A DNA stretch of 64,000 nucleotides from JBEIHX01 sp040381075. Lineage in GTDB: Bacteria; Pseudomonadota; Alphaproteobacteria; Caulobacterales; Aquidulcibacteraceae. Below, one piece after another: positions 8,154 through 16,531 of this stretch. The stretch is from positions 1 through 64,000 of the forward strand of contig JBEIHX010000003.1 in NCBI GenBank assembly GCA_040381075.1, written 5' to 3'. The notes under the pieces are model-generated. The model had not been told where the DNA came from, did no database searches, and saw nothing but the letters and a program-made list of their open reading frames with translations. Made by a program: the position numbers and the translations under genes. The stretch's first letter is position 1. Each line of letters begins with the position of its first letter.

Positions 8154-8996
8154 ATGACGCCGACCTGCTTCAACGTGACCATCGACAATCACATCGCCCA
8201 TATCCAGCTCAAGCGTCCGGAAGCGATGAACACCATGAACCGCGCGTTCTGGAACGAGTTGCCCGAAATCGTGCGCGACATTGACGCGAATGCCCGCGCG
8301 CGCGTCATAGTCATCTCCTCCACCGGGCGCCATTTTTCGGCTGGCATGGAGCTGTCGGTGTTCACGGACGGCGCTGGCGTGACGATGCAGGGCGGCGCGG
8401 ATCCCTGGACGCGGAATGAAGCGTTCCGGCGCCACGTGCATCACCTGCAGAGCACCTTCACCTGTCTTGACCAGGCGCGCATGCCGGTTCTCGTCGCCTG
8501 CCAGGGCGGCGTGATCGGCGGCGCCGTCGACCTGATTTCCGCGTGCGATATCCGGTATTGCTCGGCCGACGCCTTTTTCTGCATTCAGGAAATCAACATC
8601 GCAATGACGGCCGATGTCGGGACATTTCCACGTCTGACAAAGCTCATTCCCGAGGGCTGGGTGCGGGAACTCGCCTATACGGGTCGTCGTCTTCCTGCGG
8701 AGAAAGCGCGCGAGATTGGCCTCGTCAACGAAGTGTTGCCTGATCACGAGAGCCTGCTCGCCCATGTCATGGAGACAGCCCGCGAAATCGCCGCCAAGGC
8801 CCCGCTGGCGGTGGCAGGTTCCAAGGTCATGATCAACTACGCCCGCGATCATTCGATCGCCGACGCGCTCGACTACATTGCGGTGTGGCAGACAGGCATG
8901 TTCGCTCCGCCGCATATGGCGGAGGCCTTCCGGGCGAAACAGGCCAAGGAGGAGCCGCGCTATCCGGATCTGACGCCCCTCAAGCTCTCGATGTAA
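8154..8996 (+). CDS. Enoyl-CoA hydratase/isomerase family protein, probable delta3,5-delta2,4-dienoyl-CoA isomerase
   Basis: A 280-residue crotonase-fold enzyme. The oxyanion-hole segments are FSAGMELSVF (about 61-70) and ACQGGVIGGAVDLISACD (about 115-132). Three acidic residues, Asp126, Glu146 (IQEINIAM) and Asp154 (TADVGTFPRL), are spaced 20 and 8 residues apart, which matches the catalytic Asp176, Glu196 and Asp204 of rat dienoyl-CoA isomerase ECH1. That suggests a role in beta-oxidation of unsaturated fatty acids rather than plain hydration. The ATG at 8154 gives the usual length; the open frame upstream overlaps the divergent exonuclease gene and is not used. The stop lies 12 bp from the convergent outer membrane protein gene. 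Confidence 0.9.
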   Translation: MTPTCFNVTIDNHIAHIQLKRPEAMNTMNRAFWNELPEIVRDIDANARARVIVISSTGRHFSAGMELSVFTDGAGVTMQGGADPWTRNEAFRRHVHHLQSTFTCLDQARMPVLVACQGGVIGGAVDLISACDIRYCSADAFFCIQEINIAMTADVGTFPRLTKLIPEGWVRELAYTGRRLPAEKAREIGLVNEVLPDHESLLAHVMETAREIAAKAPLAVAGSKVMINYARDHSIADALDYIAVWQTGMFAPPHMAEAFRAKQAKEEPRYPDLTPLKLSM

Positions 8997-9008
8997 CCGC
9001 CAGACGCC

Positions 9009-9812
9009 TCAGTTGAAGCTTGGAATTGCGTCGAAGCCCAGGAGGTCGCGCGGCCGGTCGTGCGTGGCGCCGGCGCGATCGCGCGCATAGAGGGTGTCGG
9101 CCGAAAAGTTCCACCGGATGCCGGCAAGAACCTTGGTGTTGCGGACTGCGGCGGCGTCGTCCTGGCCGTACTGTACGCCGGAATAGACGCTCACCGGTGA
9201 ACCGCTCATCTGGTATTCGACCTCTCCGCGGGCGCCCCAGAACTGTTGTTGCGTGGTCGCCACTGCGGTGCGCGCGGTCAGCTCTGCAAGAGAGCCTGAG
9301 AGGCGAACCGCGAGGTTTTCCTGGGGAAAAAGCCGCCCCTGCACGCGTCCGCCCCGCACTTCCAGATCTCCGCTGGCCGTATCATCCAGCCGGGCGATGC
9401 CGCTTGAGGCGTACAGTGTGAACCGGTTCAGGTAGGCCTGGCTTTCCGCTCCGCCGCCGTAGAACTGGTCGTCGCGGTCCTGGGATGCGCCAAGGAAGAC
9501 GCCTGCCATCAGATAGCGGGCGTGGCGAAACGCAAGGTGTGCGCCCACGTCAAGCCGGCCCTCATTCTCACGGCCGGGCTCCGCCAGGGTGTAGGCGGCG
9601 TCGACCTGCAGGCCGATCAGGCGCGCAAGCGCAAAGCTTGCCGCGCCCTCCACCTGCAGGATGTCAGCGTCCGCGTCCTGAAAGCCGCGCAGCTTGCTGG
9701 TGGATTGGCCATAACTGGCTCCCACATAGCCGGACGCGGCGTAATCCTCCGCCATCGCCGGACCGGCGCATCCAAAGGCGAGGCTGGCGGCGATGAGCAA
9801 ACGCAGCGACAT
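9009..9812 (-). CDS. Outer membrane beta-barrel protein, paralogue 1
   Basis: A 267-residue secreted protein with signal peptide MSLRLLIAASLAFGCAGPAMA (cleavage after AMA). The mature part has alternating aromatic/polar strands, many Gly/Tyr/Ala residues and a terminal region ending in Phe-Asn, as in 10-14 strand barrels. It is clearly related to the next upstream gene: both start with SGYV(G/D)AS(Y/I)GQS.(S/T).LRG(F/L)QDAD and end with W-N-F-(S/G)-A-(D/E)-(T/S)-L-(Y/F)-(A/Y)-R-D-R-A-G-A-T. Function is unknown; barrels of this size serve as small porins or structural proteins. Confidence 0.8.
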   Translation of the reverse strand: MSLRLLIAASLAFGCAGPAMAEDYAASGYVGASYGQSTSKLRGFQDADADILQVEGAASFALARLIGLQVDAAYTLAEPGRENEGRLDVGAHLAFRHARYLMAGVFLGASQDRDDQFYGGGAESQAYLNRFTLYASSGIARLDDTASGDLEVRGGRVQGRLFPQENLAVRLSGSLAELTARTAVATTQQQFWGARGEVEYQMSGSPVSVYSGVQYGQDDAAAVRNTKVLAGIRWNFSADTLYARDRAGATHDRPRDLLGFDAIPSFN

Positions 9813-10028
9813 CGGGCGTCCTTAGAAAAGCGACAAGCTGAAACACCACCATGCCCGACGAGGGCGAATATTGTCTTAACCCTGAGGGATGCCGCCCAGG
9901 CCGGCTTCATTGGGGAAGGTCCGCTCTCGCCGTCGCCCGCAGCCAGCTGCGGCTGTGTTCGCGCACGCCTTCGCGCCCTGTCATGGCGCGCCGGCCGGCG
10001 TCTGGTCGCAGGCGTTGTCGGGTGTTGC

Positions 10029-10853
10029 TCAGTTATTGCCAGACCGCAGCAACAGCAGATCCCTGAAGCCGTCGCTCGTTGCGCCGGCCCGATCCCGATA
10101 GAACAGGCTTTCAGCGCCGAAGTTCCAGCGCACGCCCAAGGTTCCGGTTGTCGCGTTTTCGACTTCGCCGGCAATGCCGGCGCCGTAATCATTGTACCCG
10201 ACACGTCCGTAAACCGACAGTGGCAGGCTGCTCAGCAGATACTCTGCATCCGCGCCGAGCGCATAGCCGGATCTTGACCTGAAGCCATTATCCGAGGAGC
10301 CGTAGCCGACCGTGCCCGCGATGCGGAGATTGTCCTGCGGGAAGTACCGCACCTGACCGCGGGCGGCCCAATAATCAATGTCTGTCTTCGAAACGCTCGG
10401 CGGCGGCGCGGAGGGCGGGGGCACGCCCTGCCCGCGGGCATAGCCGAGCGATCCATAGAGCGTGAACCGATTGATATAGTACTGCCCTTCGAGACCCCCG
10501 CCATAGACGGTGTCGTCGCCATCCCTTGCTGCGCCGAGGAAGCCGCCGGCAAGTCCGATGTCGGAATTGCGCCAGGCGACGTGCAGCGTCGCAAAGGGTT
10601 GCGTCTCGCCGGCCTCATCGAGGTAGGCGAGGCCGCCATCGGCCTGGAGGCCGATCGTCTCGCTCAGCGCGATCGACCAGGCGCCGGACACTTCCACAAT
10701 GTTTTCATCGGCGTCCTGCAGACCGCGCAGCGAGGTCTTGCTCTGCCCGATGGAGGCGTCGACATAGCCCGTCGATGAGCCGTCGCCGGCGAACGCGGGC
10801 GCGCACAGGGCGGCAAGGCACGCTGCGGCGAGAAGAGGGCGCGACGGGCGCAT
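10029..10853 (-). CDS. Outer membrane beta-barrel protein, paralogue 2
   Basis: A 274-residue protein with signal peptide MRPSRPLLAAACLAALCAPAFA. Features shared with the downstream paralogue are the N-terminal STGYVDASIGQSKTSLRGLQ segment, a central YGGGLEGQYYINRFTLYGSLGYA strand pair and the C-terminal FYRDRAGAT...RDLL segment. A proline-rich loop (GVPPPSAPPPSVSK) is unique to this copy. The ATG at 10853 was chosen because it begins the signal peptide; 15 more codons are open upstream. The two genes are separated by 216 bp, so they may be transcribed separately. They probably arose by tandem duplication and diverged. Confidence 0.8.
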   Translation of the reverse strand: MRPSRPLLAAACLAALCAPAFAGDGSSTGYVDASIGQSKTSLRGLQDADENIVEVSGAWSIALSETIGLQADGGLAYLDEAGETQPFATLHVAWRNSDIGLAGGFLGAARDGDDTVYGGGLEGQYYINRFTLYGSLGYARGQGVPPPSAPPPSVSKTDIDYWAARGQVRYFPQDNLRIAGTVGYGSSDNGFRSRSGYALGADAEYLLSSLPLSVYGRVGYNDYGAGIAGEVENATTGTLGVRWNFGAESLFYRDRAGATSDGFRDLLLLRSGNN

Positions 10854-11050
10854 GACGAACTCCCAGTGTTTTATCCTGGGACCGGGGTAACAGGCCATCT
10901 GCTACCAGAGGGTAAATGGGGTTCGCCAGCGCAAGGCTGAGCCCGGCTGCGACAAGTCTGGAGAAAAGCTCACCCGTCATCGGCTTTGCAGGACTTGACC
11001 AGGGCGCGCGCGATGCAGACCTAGACGAGCGATATCTTGCTGGAGCCGCC

Positions 11051-12028
11051 ATGTCCGACAGACCCGCCCCCGTCCTTCGATCGCCCGGTCGCGGGCGGAT
11101 CTATGACGACATCACTGCAACCATCGGCGATACGCCGCTTGTACGATTGCCGCGACTGACGAAGGCGAAGGCGGCTGGGGCGGAGGTTCTCGCCAAGCTT
11201 GAGTTCTTCAACCCGATCGCCAGCGTCAAGGACAGGATCGGCGTGGCGATGATTGAAGATCTGCTGGCGCAGGGCGCGATCGGGCCCGAGACCGTGCTGG
11301 TGGAGCCCACCTCCGGCAACACGGGTATTGCGCTGGCGTTCGTCGCGGCCAACCGCGGTATCCGGCTCATCCTTGTCATGCCGGAAAGCATGTCCCTGGA
11401 GCGCCGCAAGATGCTCGCTTTCCTCGGCGCAGAGCTGGTGCTGACGCCTGCGGCGGAGGGCATGAAGGGCGCGGTTGCACGCGCCCAGGCGATTGCGGCC
11501 GATAATCCCAGGGCGATCATTCCCCAGCAATTCGCCAACCCGGCCAACCCGGAAATCCATCGGCGCACCACCGCCGAGGAGATCTGGACGGACACGGACG
11601 GGGCTTTGGATATCTTCGTGGCGGGGGTCGGCACAGGGGGCACCATCACCGGGGTGGGACAGGTGCTCAAGTCGCGCCTGCCGCACCTGAAGGTGGTCGC
11701 GCTTGAGCCTGCCAATTCTCCCGTTCTGTCGGGTGGCCCGCCCGGCCCGCATAAGATTCAGGGCATTGGCGCCGGCTTCGTGCCGGACATCCTCGACCGG
11801 TCCGTGATTGACGAGATCATGCAGGTCACCAATGAGGACGCCGTTGCAACGGCGCGCGAGGCGGCCCGCCTTGAGGGCCTGCCGGGCGGCATTTCGTCCG
11901 GTGCGGCGCTGTGGGCGGCGTTCGAACTCGCGCGGCGCCCGGAAAACGCCGGCAAGCGCATCGTGGTCATCGTCCCGAGCTTTGCAGAGCGTTACATCTC
12001 CTCCGTTCTGTTCGAGGGCGTCGGCTGA
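11051..12028 (+). CDS. cysK: Cysteine synthase A (O-acetylserine sulfhydrylase)
   Basis: CysK makes L-cysteine from O-acetylserine and sulfide, using PLP. The 325-residue product has the PLP lysine Lys60 in IASVKDR, the substrate loop EPTSGNTG (87-92) and the phosphate-binding GVGTGGTITG loop. The closing segment GISSGAALWAA is also typical. The ATG at 11051 (MSDRPAPVLRS) is preferred over the longer open frame from 10916. Sulfide for it would come from the sulfite reductase encoded 25 kb downstream. The last 37 bp overlap the convergent esterase gene. Confidence 0.94.
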   Translation: MSDRPAPVLRSPGRGRIYDDITATIGDTPLVRLPRLTKAKAAGAEVLAKLEFFNPIASVKDRIGVAMIEDLLAQGAIGPETVLVEPTSGNTGIALAFVAANRGIRLILVMPESMSLERRKMLAFLGAELVLTPAAEGMKGAVARAQAIAADNPRAIIPQQFANPANPEIHRRTTAEEIWTDTDGALDIFVAGVGTGGTITGVGQVLKSRLPHLKVVALEPANSPVLSGGPPGPHKIQGIGAGFVPDILDRSVIDEIMQVTNEDAVATAREAARLEGLPGGISSGAALWAAFELARRPENAGKRIVVIVPSFAERYISSVLFEGVG

Positions 12029-12936
12029 GCTGCGCCGATCCGGGCCTGGATCCAGCGCCCAGCCTGAGCGATCGCCGCGCGCGCCGGGGTCAGCATCGGA
12101 AAGAATGCGTGGAAGACGTGGATCATCTGCGCGGCCGACACCAGGGTCGTTTCGACGTCAGCCAGGGCGGCCCTGGCGGCGACAGCGTGTGCGTCCGAGA
12201 GCAGGATTTCATGAGTTCCGGCGTGAATCAGAAGCGGAGGAAAACCCGCAAAATCGCCATGCACCGGGGATACGATCGGGTTGTCGGGGGCGAGGCCGGC
12301 GCGATAGTGCGCAGCGAACGCATCGAGGATCTCCTTGGTCAGCATGGGATCGACGCTGGCGGCGGTGTCATAGCTTTGACCTGTCTGGGAGAGATCAGCC
12401 CAGGGCGACATGCAGAAAATGCCCGCGGGCAGCGGACGTCCCTGACTTTTCAGCGCCAGCGTCATCGCCAGGGCGAGGCCGCCGCCGGCTGAGTCGCCGG
12501 CGACGACCATGCGCTCAGGGCGCGCGCCTGCAGCGGCGAGCGCCTCATAGGCTGCGACCGCATCCTCCACCGCCGCTGGCGCAGGGTGCTCCGGCGCCAG
12601 ACGGTAGTCTATCACAGTCGTTGCGATGCCTGCCGCCAGCGCCAGTTGCGCCGCCAGACCGCGGTGACTGCGGGAGGAGCCGATCACATAGCCGCCGCCG
12701 TGCAGATACAGGATCCGGGCCCCTGGCGCGCTGTCGCGCGGCGACAGGGTCTGACCAGACACGCCGTTCAGCATTTCCGCAGATTGGTCCACCCCATCGG
12801 GCAGCGGCGTCAGGTCGCCAAACGCATCCATGGCGGCGCGTCTGGCGGCGATGTTGATGGGACCTGGGGCTGCCTGGCGTGCGCTGAGCACTGCGCGCAG
12901 GGTTGCGAGTTCGCCGGGGATTGGCTCAAGGGACAT
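11992..12936 (-). CDS. Alpha/beta hydrolase, hormone-sensitive lipase (family IV) esterase
   Basis: A 314-residue esterase. It has the oxyanion motif HGGG (79-82), nucleophile Ser149 in GDSAGG, acid Asp248 in ILLSDA and base His273 in MIHVF, the full triad of HSL-type carboxylesterases. It lacks a signal peptide, so it is cytoplasmic. The start at 12936 (MSLEPIPGEL) overlaps the end of the GST gene by 11 bp, placing it third in an FMO-GST-esterase operon. The 3' end overlaps cysK tail to tail by 37 bp. The natural ester is unknown; the context suggests detoxification or catabolism of an organic compound. Confidence 0.9.
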   Translation of the reverse strand: MSLEPIPGELATLRAVLSARQAAPGPINIAARRAAMDAFGDLTPLPDGVDQSAEMLNGVSGQTLSPRDSAPGARILYLHGGGYVIGSSRSHRGLAAQLALAAGIATTVIDYRLAPEHPAPAAVEDAVAAYEALAAAGARPERMVVAGDSAGGGLALAMTLALKSQGRPLPAGIFCMSPWADLSQTGQSYDTAASVDPMLTKEILDAFAAHYRAGLAPDNPIVSPVHGDFAGFPPLLIHAGTHEILLSDAHAVAARAALADVETTLVSAAQMIHVFHAFFPMLTPARAAIAQAGRWIQARIGAAQPTPSNRTEEM

Positions 12937-13651
12937 TCTGACGGTCTCCACGTTGCTCAGTTGCAGGGGCCTGCGCGAGGCCGTTGAGGGGCGGCGGCTG
13001 GCCAACGCCCGGACGCGCGCTCATCTGCGCGCGCCAGTTCCGCACTTTGGGCGCGGAGGCCGGCAATTCCAGTCCGATCAGCGTGGCGAAGTCCACCGTC
13101 GTAATGAGGGCGATGTCCGCCATTGAATAGCCGTCTGCGGCCACGTGGGCGTGCGCGTTGTCTCCGCCAGAGACCTGACACTGTGGGTTCCGGCCACGCT
13201 CAGTCCAATCCCGTTCCAGCCAATCAATGGCGCGGACGTAGGCTGCCGCGCTGGCCCGCCCGAACGCCAGGTTCTGGTCGGACAGGTGCGCGGTCAGGGG
13301 GTGCGCGTGGCGCCAGTAACTGGCCACCGGGGACATCACCACGAATTCCACCCGTCGGATCCACATGTCGATCAGCGCCGCCGTTCTGGCGCACGCGCCG
13401 AACAGCGGCGGATCGGGAAACACGCTCTCCAGAAAGCGGCAGATGGAGACGCTTTCACAGATCGTTGTTCCATCGTCCAATTCCAGAACGGGCGTCTGGC
13501 CGAGGCTGTTGCGGACCAGAAAGTCTGGGCTTCTGTGCTCGCCTTTGCGCAGGTCCACCCGTGTTTCTGGCAGTCTCGCGTTCTTGGCGGCCAGGAAGAG
13601 ACGCACGCGGCGCGGGTTGGGTGCGGGATCGCGTTCCGTGAACAGCTGCAC
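12926..13651 (-). CDS. Glutathione S-transferase family protein
   Basis: The 241-residue product begins with a thioredoxin-like domain (VQLFTERDPAPNPRRVRLFLAAKN, then LGQTPVLELDDGTTICESVSICRFLE, carrying the cis-proline TPV and the glutathione-binding ES). An all-helical C-terminal domain follows, ending in YSMADIALITTVDFATLIG. The start is a GTG at 13651, directly after the FMO stop (TGAC-GTG), so the two are coupled; the ATG-started upstream frame is only the FMO shadow. GSTs next to a flavin monooxygenase often handle electrophilic oxidation products, which is inference here. Confidence 0.88.
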   Translation of the reverse strand: MQLFTERDPAPNPRRVRLFLAAKNARLPETRVDLRKGEHRSPDFLVRNSLGQTPVLELDDGTTICESVSICRFLESVFPDPPLFGACARTAALIDMWIRRVEFVVMSPVASYWRHAHPLTAHLSDQNLAFGRASAAAYVRAIDWLERDWTERGRNPQCQVSGGDNAHAHVAADGYSMADIALITTVDFATLIGLELPASAPKVRNWRAQMSARPGVGQPPPLNGLAQAPATEQRGDRQNVP

Positions 13652-13652
13652 G

Positions 13653-15035
13653 TCAGGCCGCCGGCGATGCGGCGCGCGGGCGGATTGGCGCGCCCGCGCC
13701 GGCCGCGCGGGCCCGCTTCTCTCCGGCGGCGACTTCCTTTTCCAGATCCCGACAATAGGTCGCGAAGTCCAATTGGATGGTGTGGCGCGGGCTGTCATAA
13801 TAATGGCCGGCATGCAGGCGCTCGTCCGCCGCGATCGTTGCGCGCATTGCCGTCGCATCGGGCAGCGCGTAGCGCCCGGTCAGCAATGCGGCGCAGAGTT
13901 TTGACTGCTGTTCGGGGAAGTTGACGAGTGTCGGCAGGGGCTGGGCAAGCCCCATGTAGAACAAATTCTCCACGCCAGGTTTCATCATCCGTTTCCACAA
14001 TGGGATGCGATTGTGCGCATCCGGTTGAAATTCAGGCTGGTCGAAGAATGGAAACGATATCTTGTATCCTGTCGCGAACACGATGACGTCCGCCTCCACC
14101 TGTGTATCGTCTGCGAAGATCACGCGCGCCCCGTCAAACGCCTTGATGGCGGGCTTCGGCTTGACGTCGCCGCACTGCACGCGGGCCAGGAACTCGCTTG
14201 ATACCGTCGCGTGCGCCTCCAGGGGATCATGGTCGGGCGTCGGCAAACCATAGGCCTCCATGCGGCCGACGCTCCGCACGATCATCGACTTGGCGAGTTT
14301 TCGCTGCCAGGAGAGGGGCATCCAGGCTGGCGCCGGGACCTTGTCGCTGGGTCGCCCGGCGATCGTTTTGGGCAACACCCAGACCCCGCGCCGCCAGCTG
14401 GTCCAAAGGTTCCTGGCGATTGCGCGCTGCGACAGTTCCGAGGCGATGTCAACCGCGGAGTTGCCTGCGCCAACCACGATCACGTTCCTGTCGCGCATGT
14501 CGATCGGATCGAATGGCGTGCGGTAGTCATGCGCGTGGATCATCCGGCCCGTGAAGGTTCCCGGATAGGGGTCCGGCCAGCGCGGATCCCAGTGGTGCCC
14601 GTTGCAGACGAACAGCACATCGTAGCGGCGGGTCTCGCCGGTTGAGAGTGTGACGGACCACAGTCCGTCTGCGTCCCGGTGCGCGCGCGTCACGGCGGTG
14701 TTGAAGGTGATGGTTTCCCTTAGGCCGAAGTGGGCGACGTAGTCCTTGAAATACTGGTGCATCAGCGTGTGATGCGGAAAGTCCGGCCAGTGGGAAGGCA
14801 CGGGAAAGTCCTCAAAGGCGAGGCGCCATTTGGATGTGTCGATATGCAGGCTCGCATAGCAGGCCGACCGGCCATTCGGGTTGCGGAAGTACCAGTTTCC
14901 CCCGATGTCGTCTGACATCTCGAAGCAATCGTAGGAAATCCCGTGATCCTTCAGCCGCTTCGCAGTGGTGAAACCCGCACAGCCTGCGCCGATGATGCAC
15001 GCCTTGGGCAGGTCCGCCCGACCGATAAATCCCAT
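13653..15035 (-). CDS. Flavin-containing monooxygenase (class B)
   Basis: A 460-residue FAD- and NADPH-dependent monooxygenase. The FAD Rossmann motif is GAGCAG (16-21). The class B fingerprint F-x-G-x3-H-x2-D-Y is FTGRMIHAHDY (161-171), the NADPH motif is GAGNSAVD (189-196), and the FATGYKISFPF motif typical of FMO/NMO enzymes lies near 360. Such enzymes oxygenate N or S atoms, or ketones in the Baeyer-Villiger branch; the His-x-x-Asp-Tyr form points to the FMO side. AAGGAGAGG before ATG 15035 fixes the start. It leads the FMO-GST-esterase operon. Confidence 0.92.
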   Translation of the reverse strand: MGFIGRADLPKACIIGAGCAGFTTAKRLKDHGISYDCFEMSDDIGGNWYFRNPNGRSACYASLHIDTSKWRLAFEDFPVPSHWPDFPHHTLMHQYFKDYVAHFGLRETITFNTAVTRAHRDADGLWSVTLSTGETRRYDVLFVCNGHHWDPRWPDPYPGTFTGRMIHAHDYRTPFDPIDMRDRNVIVVGAGNSAVDIASELSQRAIARNLWTSWRRGVWVLPKTIAGRPSDKVPAPAWMPLSWQRKLAKSMIVRSVGRMEAYGLPTPDHDPLEAHATVSSEFLARVQCGDVKPKPAIKAFDGARVIFADDTQVEADVIVFATGYKISFPFFDQPEFQPDAHNRIPLWKRMMKPGVENLFYMGLAQPLPTLVNFPEQQSKLCAALLTGRYALPDATAMRATIAADERLHAGHYYDSPRHTIQLDFATYCRDLEKEVAAGEKRARAAGAGAPIRPRAASPAA

Positions 15036-15409
15036 GCGCCGCCTCTCCTTGCGCCTGCACAGCGCCCCCGCGCCACGCGGACGCATATGGAGCACGTTCC
15101 TTGCAGTTTGCCCCTGTCGGCGGCGATCGGGCAATGGTCCGCCTGACATCGTCCTGCTTTGCCCAAGGTCAGCCTTCGGCTGGCCCGGTTCCTCAGGGCC
15201 TGCCGCGACGCCTCCAGGCTGTGATCGGACCAGCGTGCAGCCTCGCTGTCCTGCCGCAGCAACCTTGGGCCGCCGCAGGCCCCAGTGCGGCCTCGCCACG
15301 CTGCCTTGATCCGCCGCATCCGACCGTCCCGCGCCCGCCCCGGCAGGCGCCTGCATTGGTTCTTGCCATGCCTGACTGCCTGGCCTTATGTGACCGGGCA
15401 AGGCCGACC
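15036..15409. other. Divergent spacer between the FMO operon and the NTF2/thioesterase operon
   Basis: This 374-bp gap holds no supported gene. A small imperfect hairpin is visible at 15167-15185 (GGTCAGC, loop CTTCG, GCTGGCC). The region should contain the two outward promoters, but no clear -35/-10 pair or operator was found. Confidence 0.3.
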
Positions 15410-15799
15410 ATGACGAGCGCCCATCTCAGATATCAGACCGCCGCCGCCGCAAAGGACCTTCGCGGGGTGCTCGCCACCATGCGTGAAGATGTGCGCCTGC
15501 ACAGCCCGACCAAACTCAGGCCCTTTGAAGGCAAGGCCTTGGTCGGTTTTCTTTTCGGCCACCTGTTTGAGGTTCTCCAGGACTTCTCATTCACCCGCAC
15601 AGCCACCGGCGAGGGGCGCTGCGTGCTGTTTTTTCGTTGCCAGATCGCCGGCCGGGAAGCTGAGGGCTGCGACATCCTCGACTTTGACGCTGATGGACAG
15701 ATCGCCGATTTCAGCGTGATGATCCGCCCCCTGAGTGCAGTGGATGCGCTCAACCGCGAGATGGGTGCGCGCCTTCTTGCCGGAGCGCCTTCGCCATGA
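15410..15799 (+). CDS. NTF2-like / SnoaL-like domain protein
   Basis: A 129-residue protein with the alpha+beta cone pattern of the NTF2 superfamily: an N-terminal helix ending MREDVRLHSPTKLRPFEGKA, then strands FSFTRTATGEGRCVLFFRCQIAGREAEGCDILDFDADGQIADFSVMIRPL. Members act as isomerases, dehydratases or non-catalytic binding proteins, so the role is open. The ATG at 15410 is used; an in-frame ATG at 15368 would add 14 residues. The stop overlaps the next start by 4 bp (ATGA), showing that it works with the thioesterases downstream and perhaps with the divergent FMO set. Confidence 0.8.
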   Translation: MTSAHLRYQTAAAAKDLRGVLATMREDVRLHSPTKLRPFEGKALVGFLFGHLFEVLQDFSFTRTATGEGRCVLFFRCQIAGREAEGCDILDFDADGQIADFSVMIRPLSAVDALNREMGARLLAGAPSP

Positions 15800-16398
15800 C
15801 GCCGACAGTCGAGGAGCGCGCTGCATTGCAGGCGCGGGTGATGGCGGCGATCCCGCACGCGCGCGCCATCGGCATTGAGGTGCTCGGGGTTGAGGGCAAG
15901 ACCTTCATGGCCCGGGTGCCTTTCCGGGAGGATCTGGTCGGGGATCCTGAAGCCCGGATCATCGCCGGCGGGGTCGTGACGACGCTGCTCGACCATATCG
16001 GCGGCTCCGCCGTTGCATTGGCGCTGCGCGAGTTTCGATCCATCGCGACCCTGGATCTGCGGATCGATTACATGCGTCCGGCCGCGCCCGGGGCAGGGGT
16101 CACGGCCGAGGCGCAGTGCACGAAGATTACCCGTTCGGTGGCGTTTATCAGGGCTGTTGCGTATGATCAGACAAAAGATGATCCAGTCGCCACCGCCGTT
16201 GGCGTCTACATGCTTGGCGCAACGCGCTTTGACGCGCCCTGGCTGGAAAATGGGGGCGAGGGCGTTCCGCCGGAGGCCCGACGCGCGCAACCCGCACTGC
16301 ACGCGGAGTCAGGATCCGATCCGGGCGGAGTGCGCGACGGTGGCAAGGCTGCTCCAGCGAGCCATGCGGCGGAGTCGCAGGCCGGAGGTCCGCCATGA
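15796..16398 (+). CDS. PaaI-family thioesterase (hotdog fold), with C-terminal extension
   Basis: A 200-residue protein with a hotdog thioesterase domain in residues about 15-145. The key helix segment IIAGGVVTTLLDHIGGSAVALAL carries the Asp typical of PaaI-like acyl-CoA thioesterases, followed by SIATLDLRIDYMRPAAPG. The last 50 residues (from about 150) are Gly/Glu/Ala-rich, lack structure and are not seen in usual 140-residue members. Translation is coupled to the NTF2-like gene. The substrate is probably an acyl- or aryl-CoA. Confidence 0.88.
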   Translation: MTPTVEERAALQARVMAAIPHARAIGIEVLGVEGKTFMARVPFREDLVGDPEARIIAGGVVTTLLDHIGGSAVALALREFRSIATLDLRIDYMRPAAPGAGVTAEAQCTKITRSVAFIRAVAYDQTKDDPVATAVGVYMLGATRFDAPWLENGGEGVPPEARRAQPALHAESGSDPGGVRDGGKAAPASHAAESQAGGPP

Positions 16399-16429
16399 GC
16401 GGCGCGCCTGCCGAGACGTGAGCCATGCC

Positions 16430-16531
16430 ATGACCGGAGCTTAACCGTGACCGGATCACACTCATGATCGGATCGTAATCATGACAGGATCGTAATCATG
16501 ACAGGATCGCAATCATGACAGGATCGCAATC
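16430..16531 (+). repeat. 17-bp tandem array, 6 copies, each with an ATG/GTG, running into the next start codon
   Basis: Units at 16430, 16447, 16464, 16481, 16498 and 16515 are each 17 bp. The last four follow ATGACAGGATCGYAATC with one change at most (the unit at 16464 has ATGATC), and the first two are degenerate. The following coding sequence starts ATGACAGG, so its first 8 bases are a seventh, partial copy. Because 17 is not a multiple of 3, the successive start codons fall in different frames. Confidence 0.95.

Noticed and set aside
15167..15185. Small hairpin as a terminator or riboswitch in the FMO spacer
   Set aside because: The stem is only 7 bp with a wobble pair, has no T-run, and lies between divergent genes, so no role can be supported.
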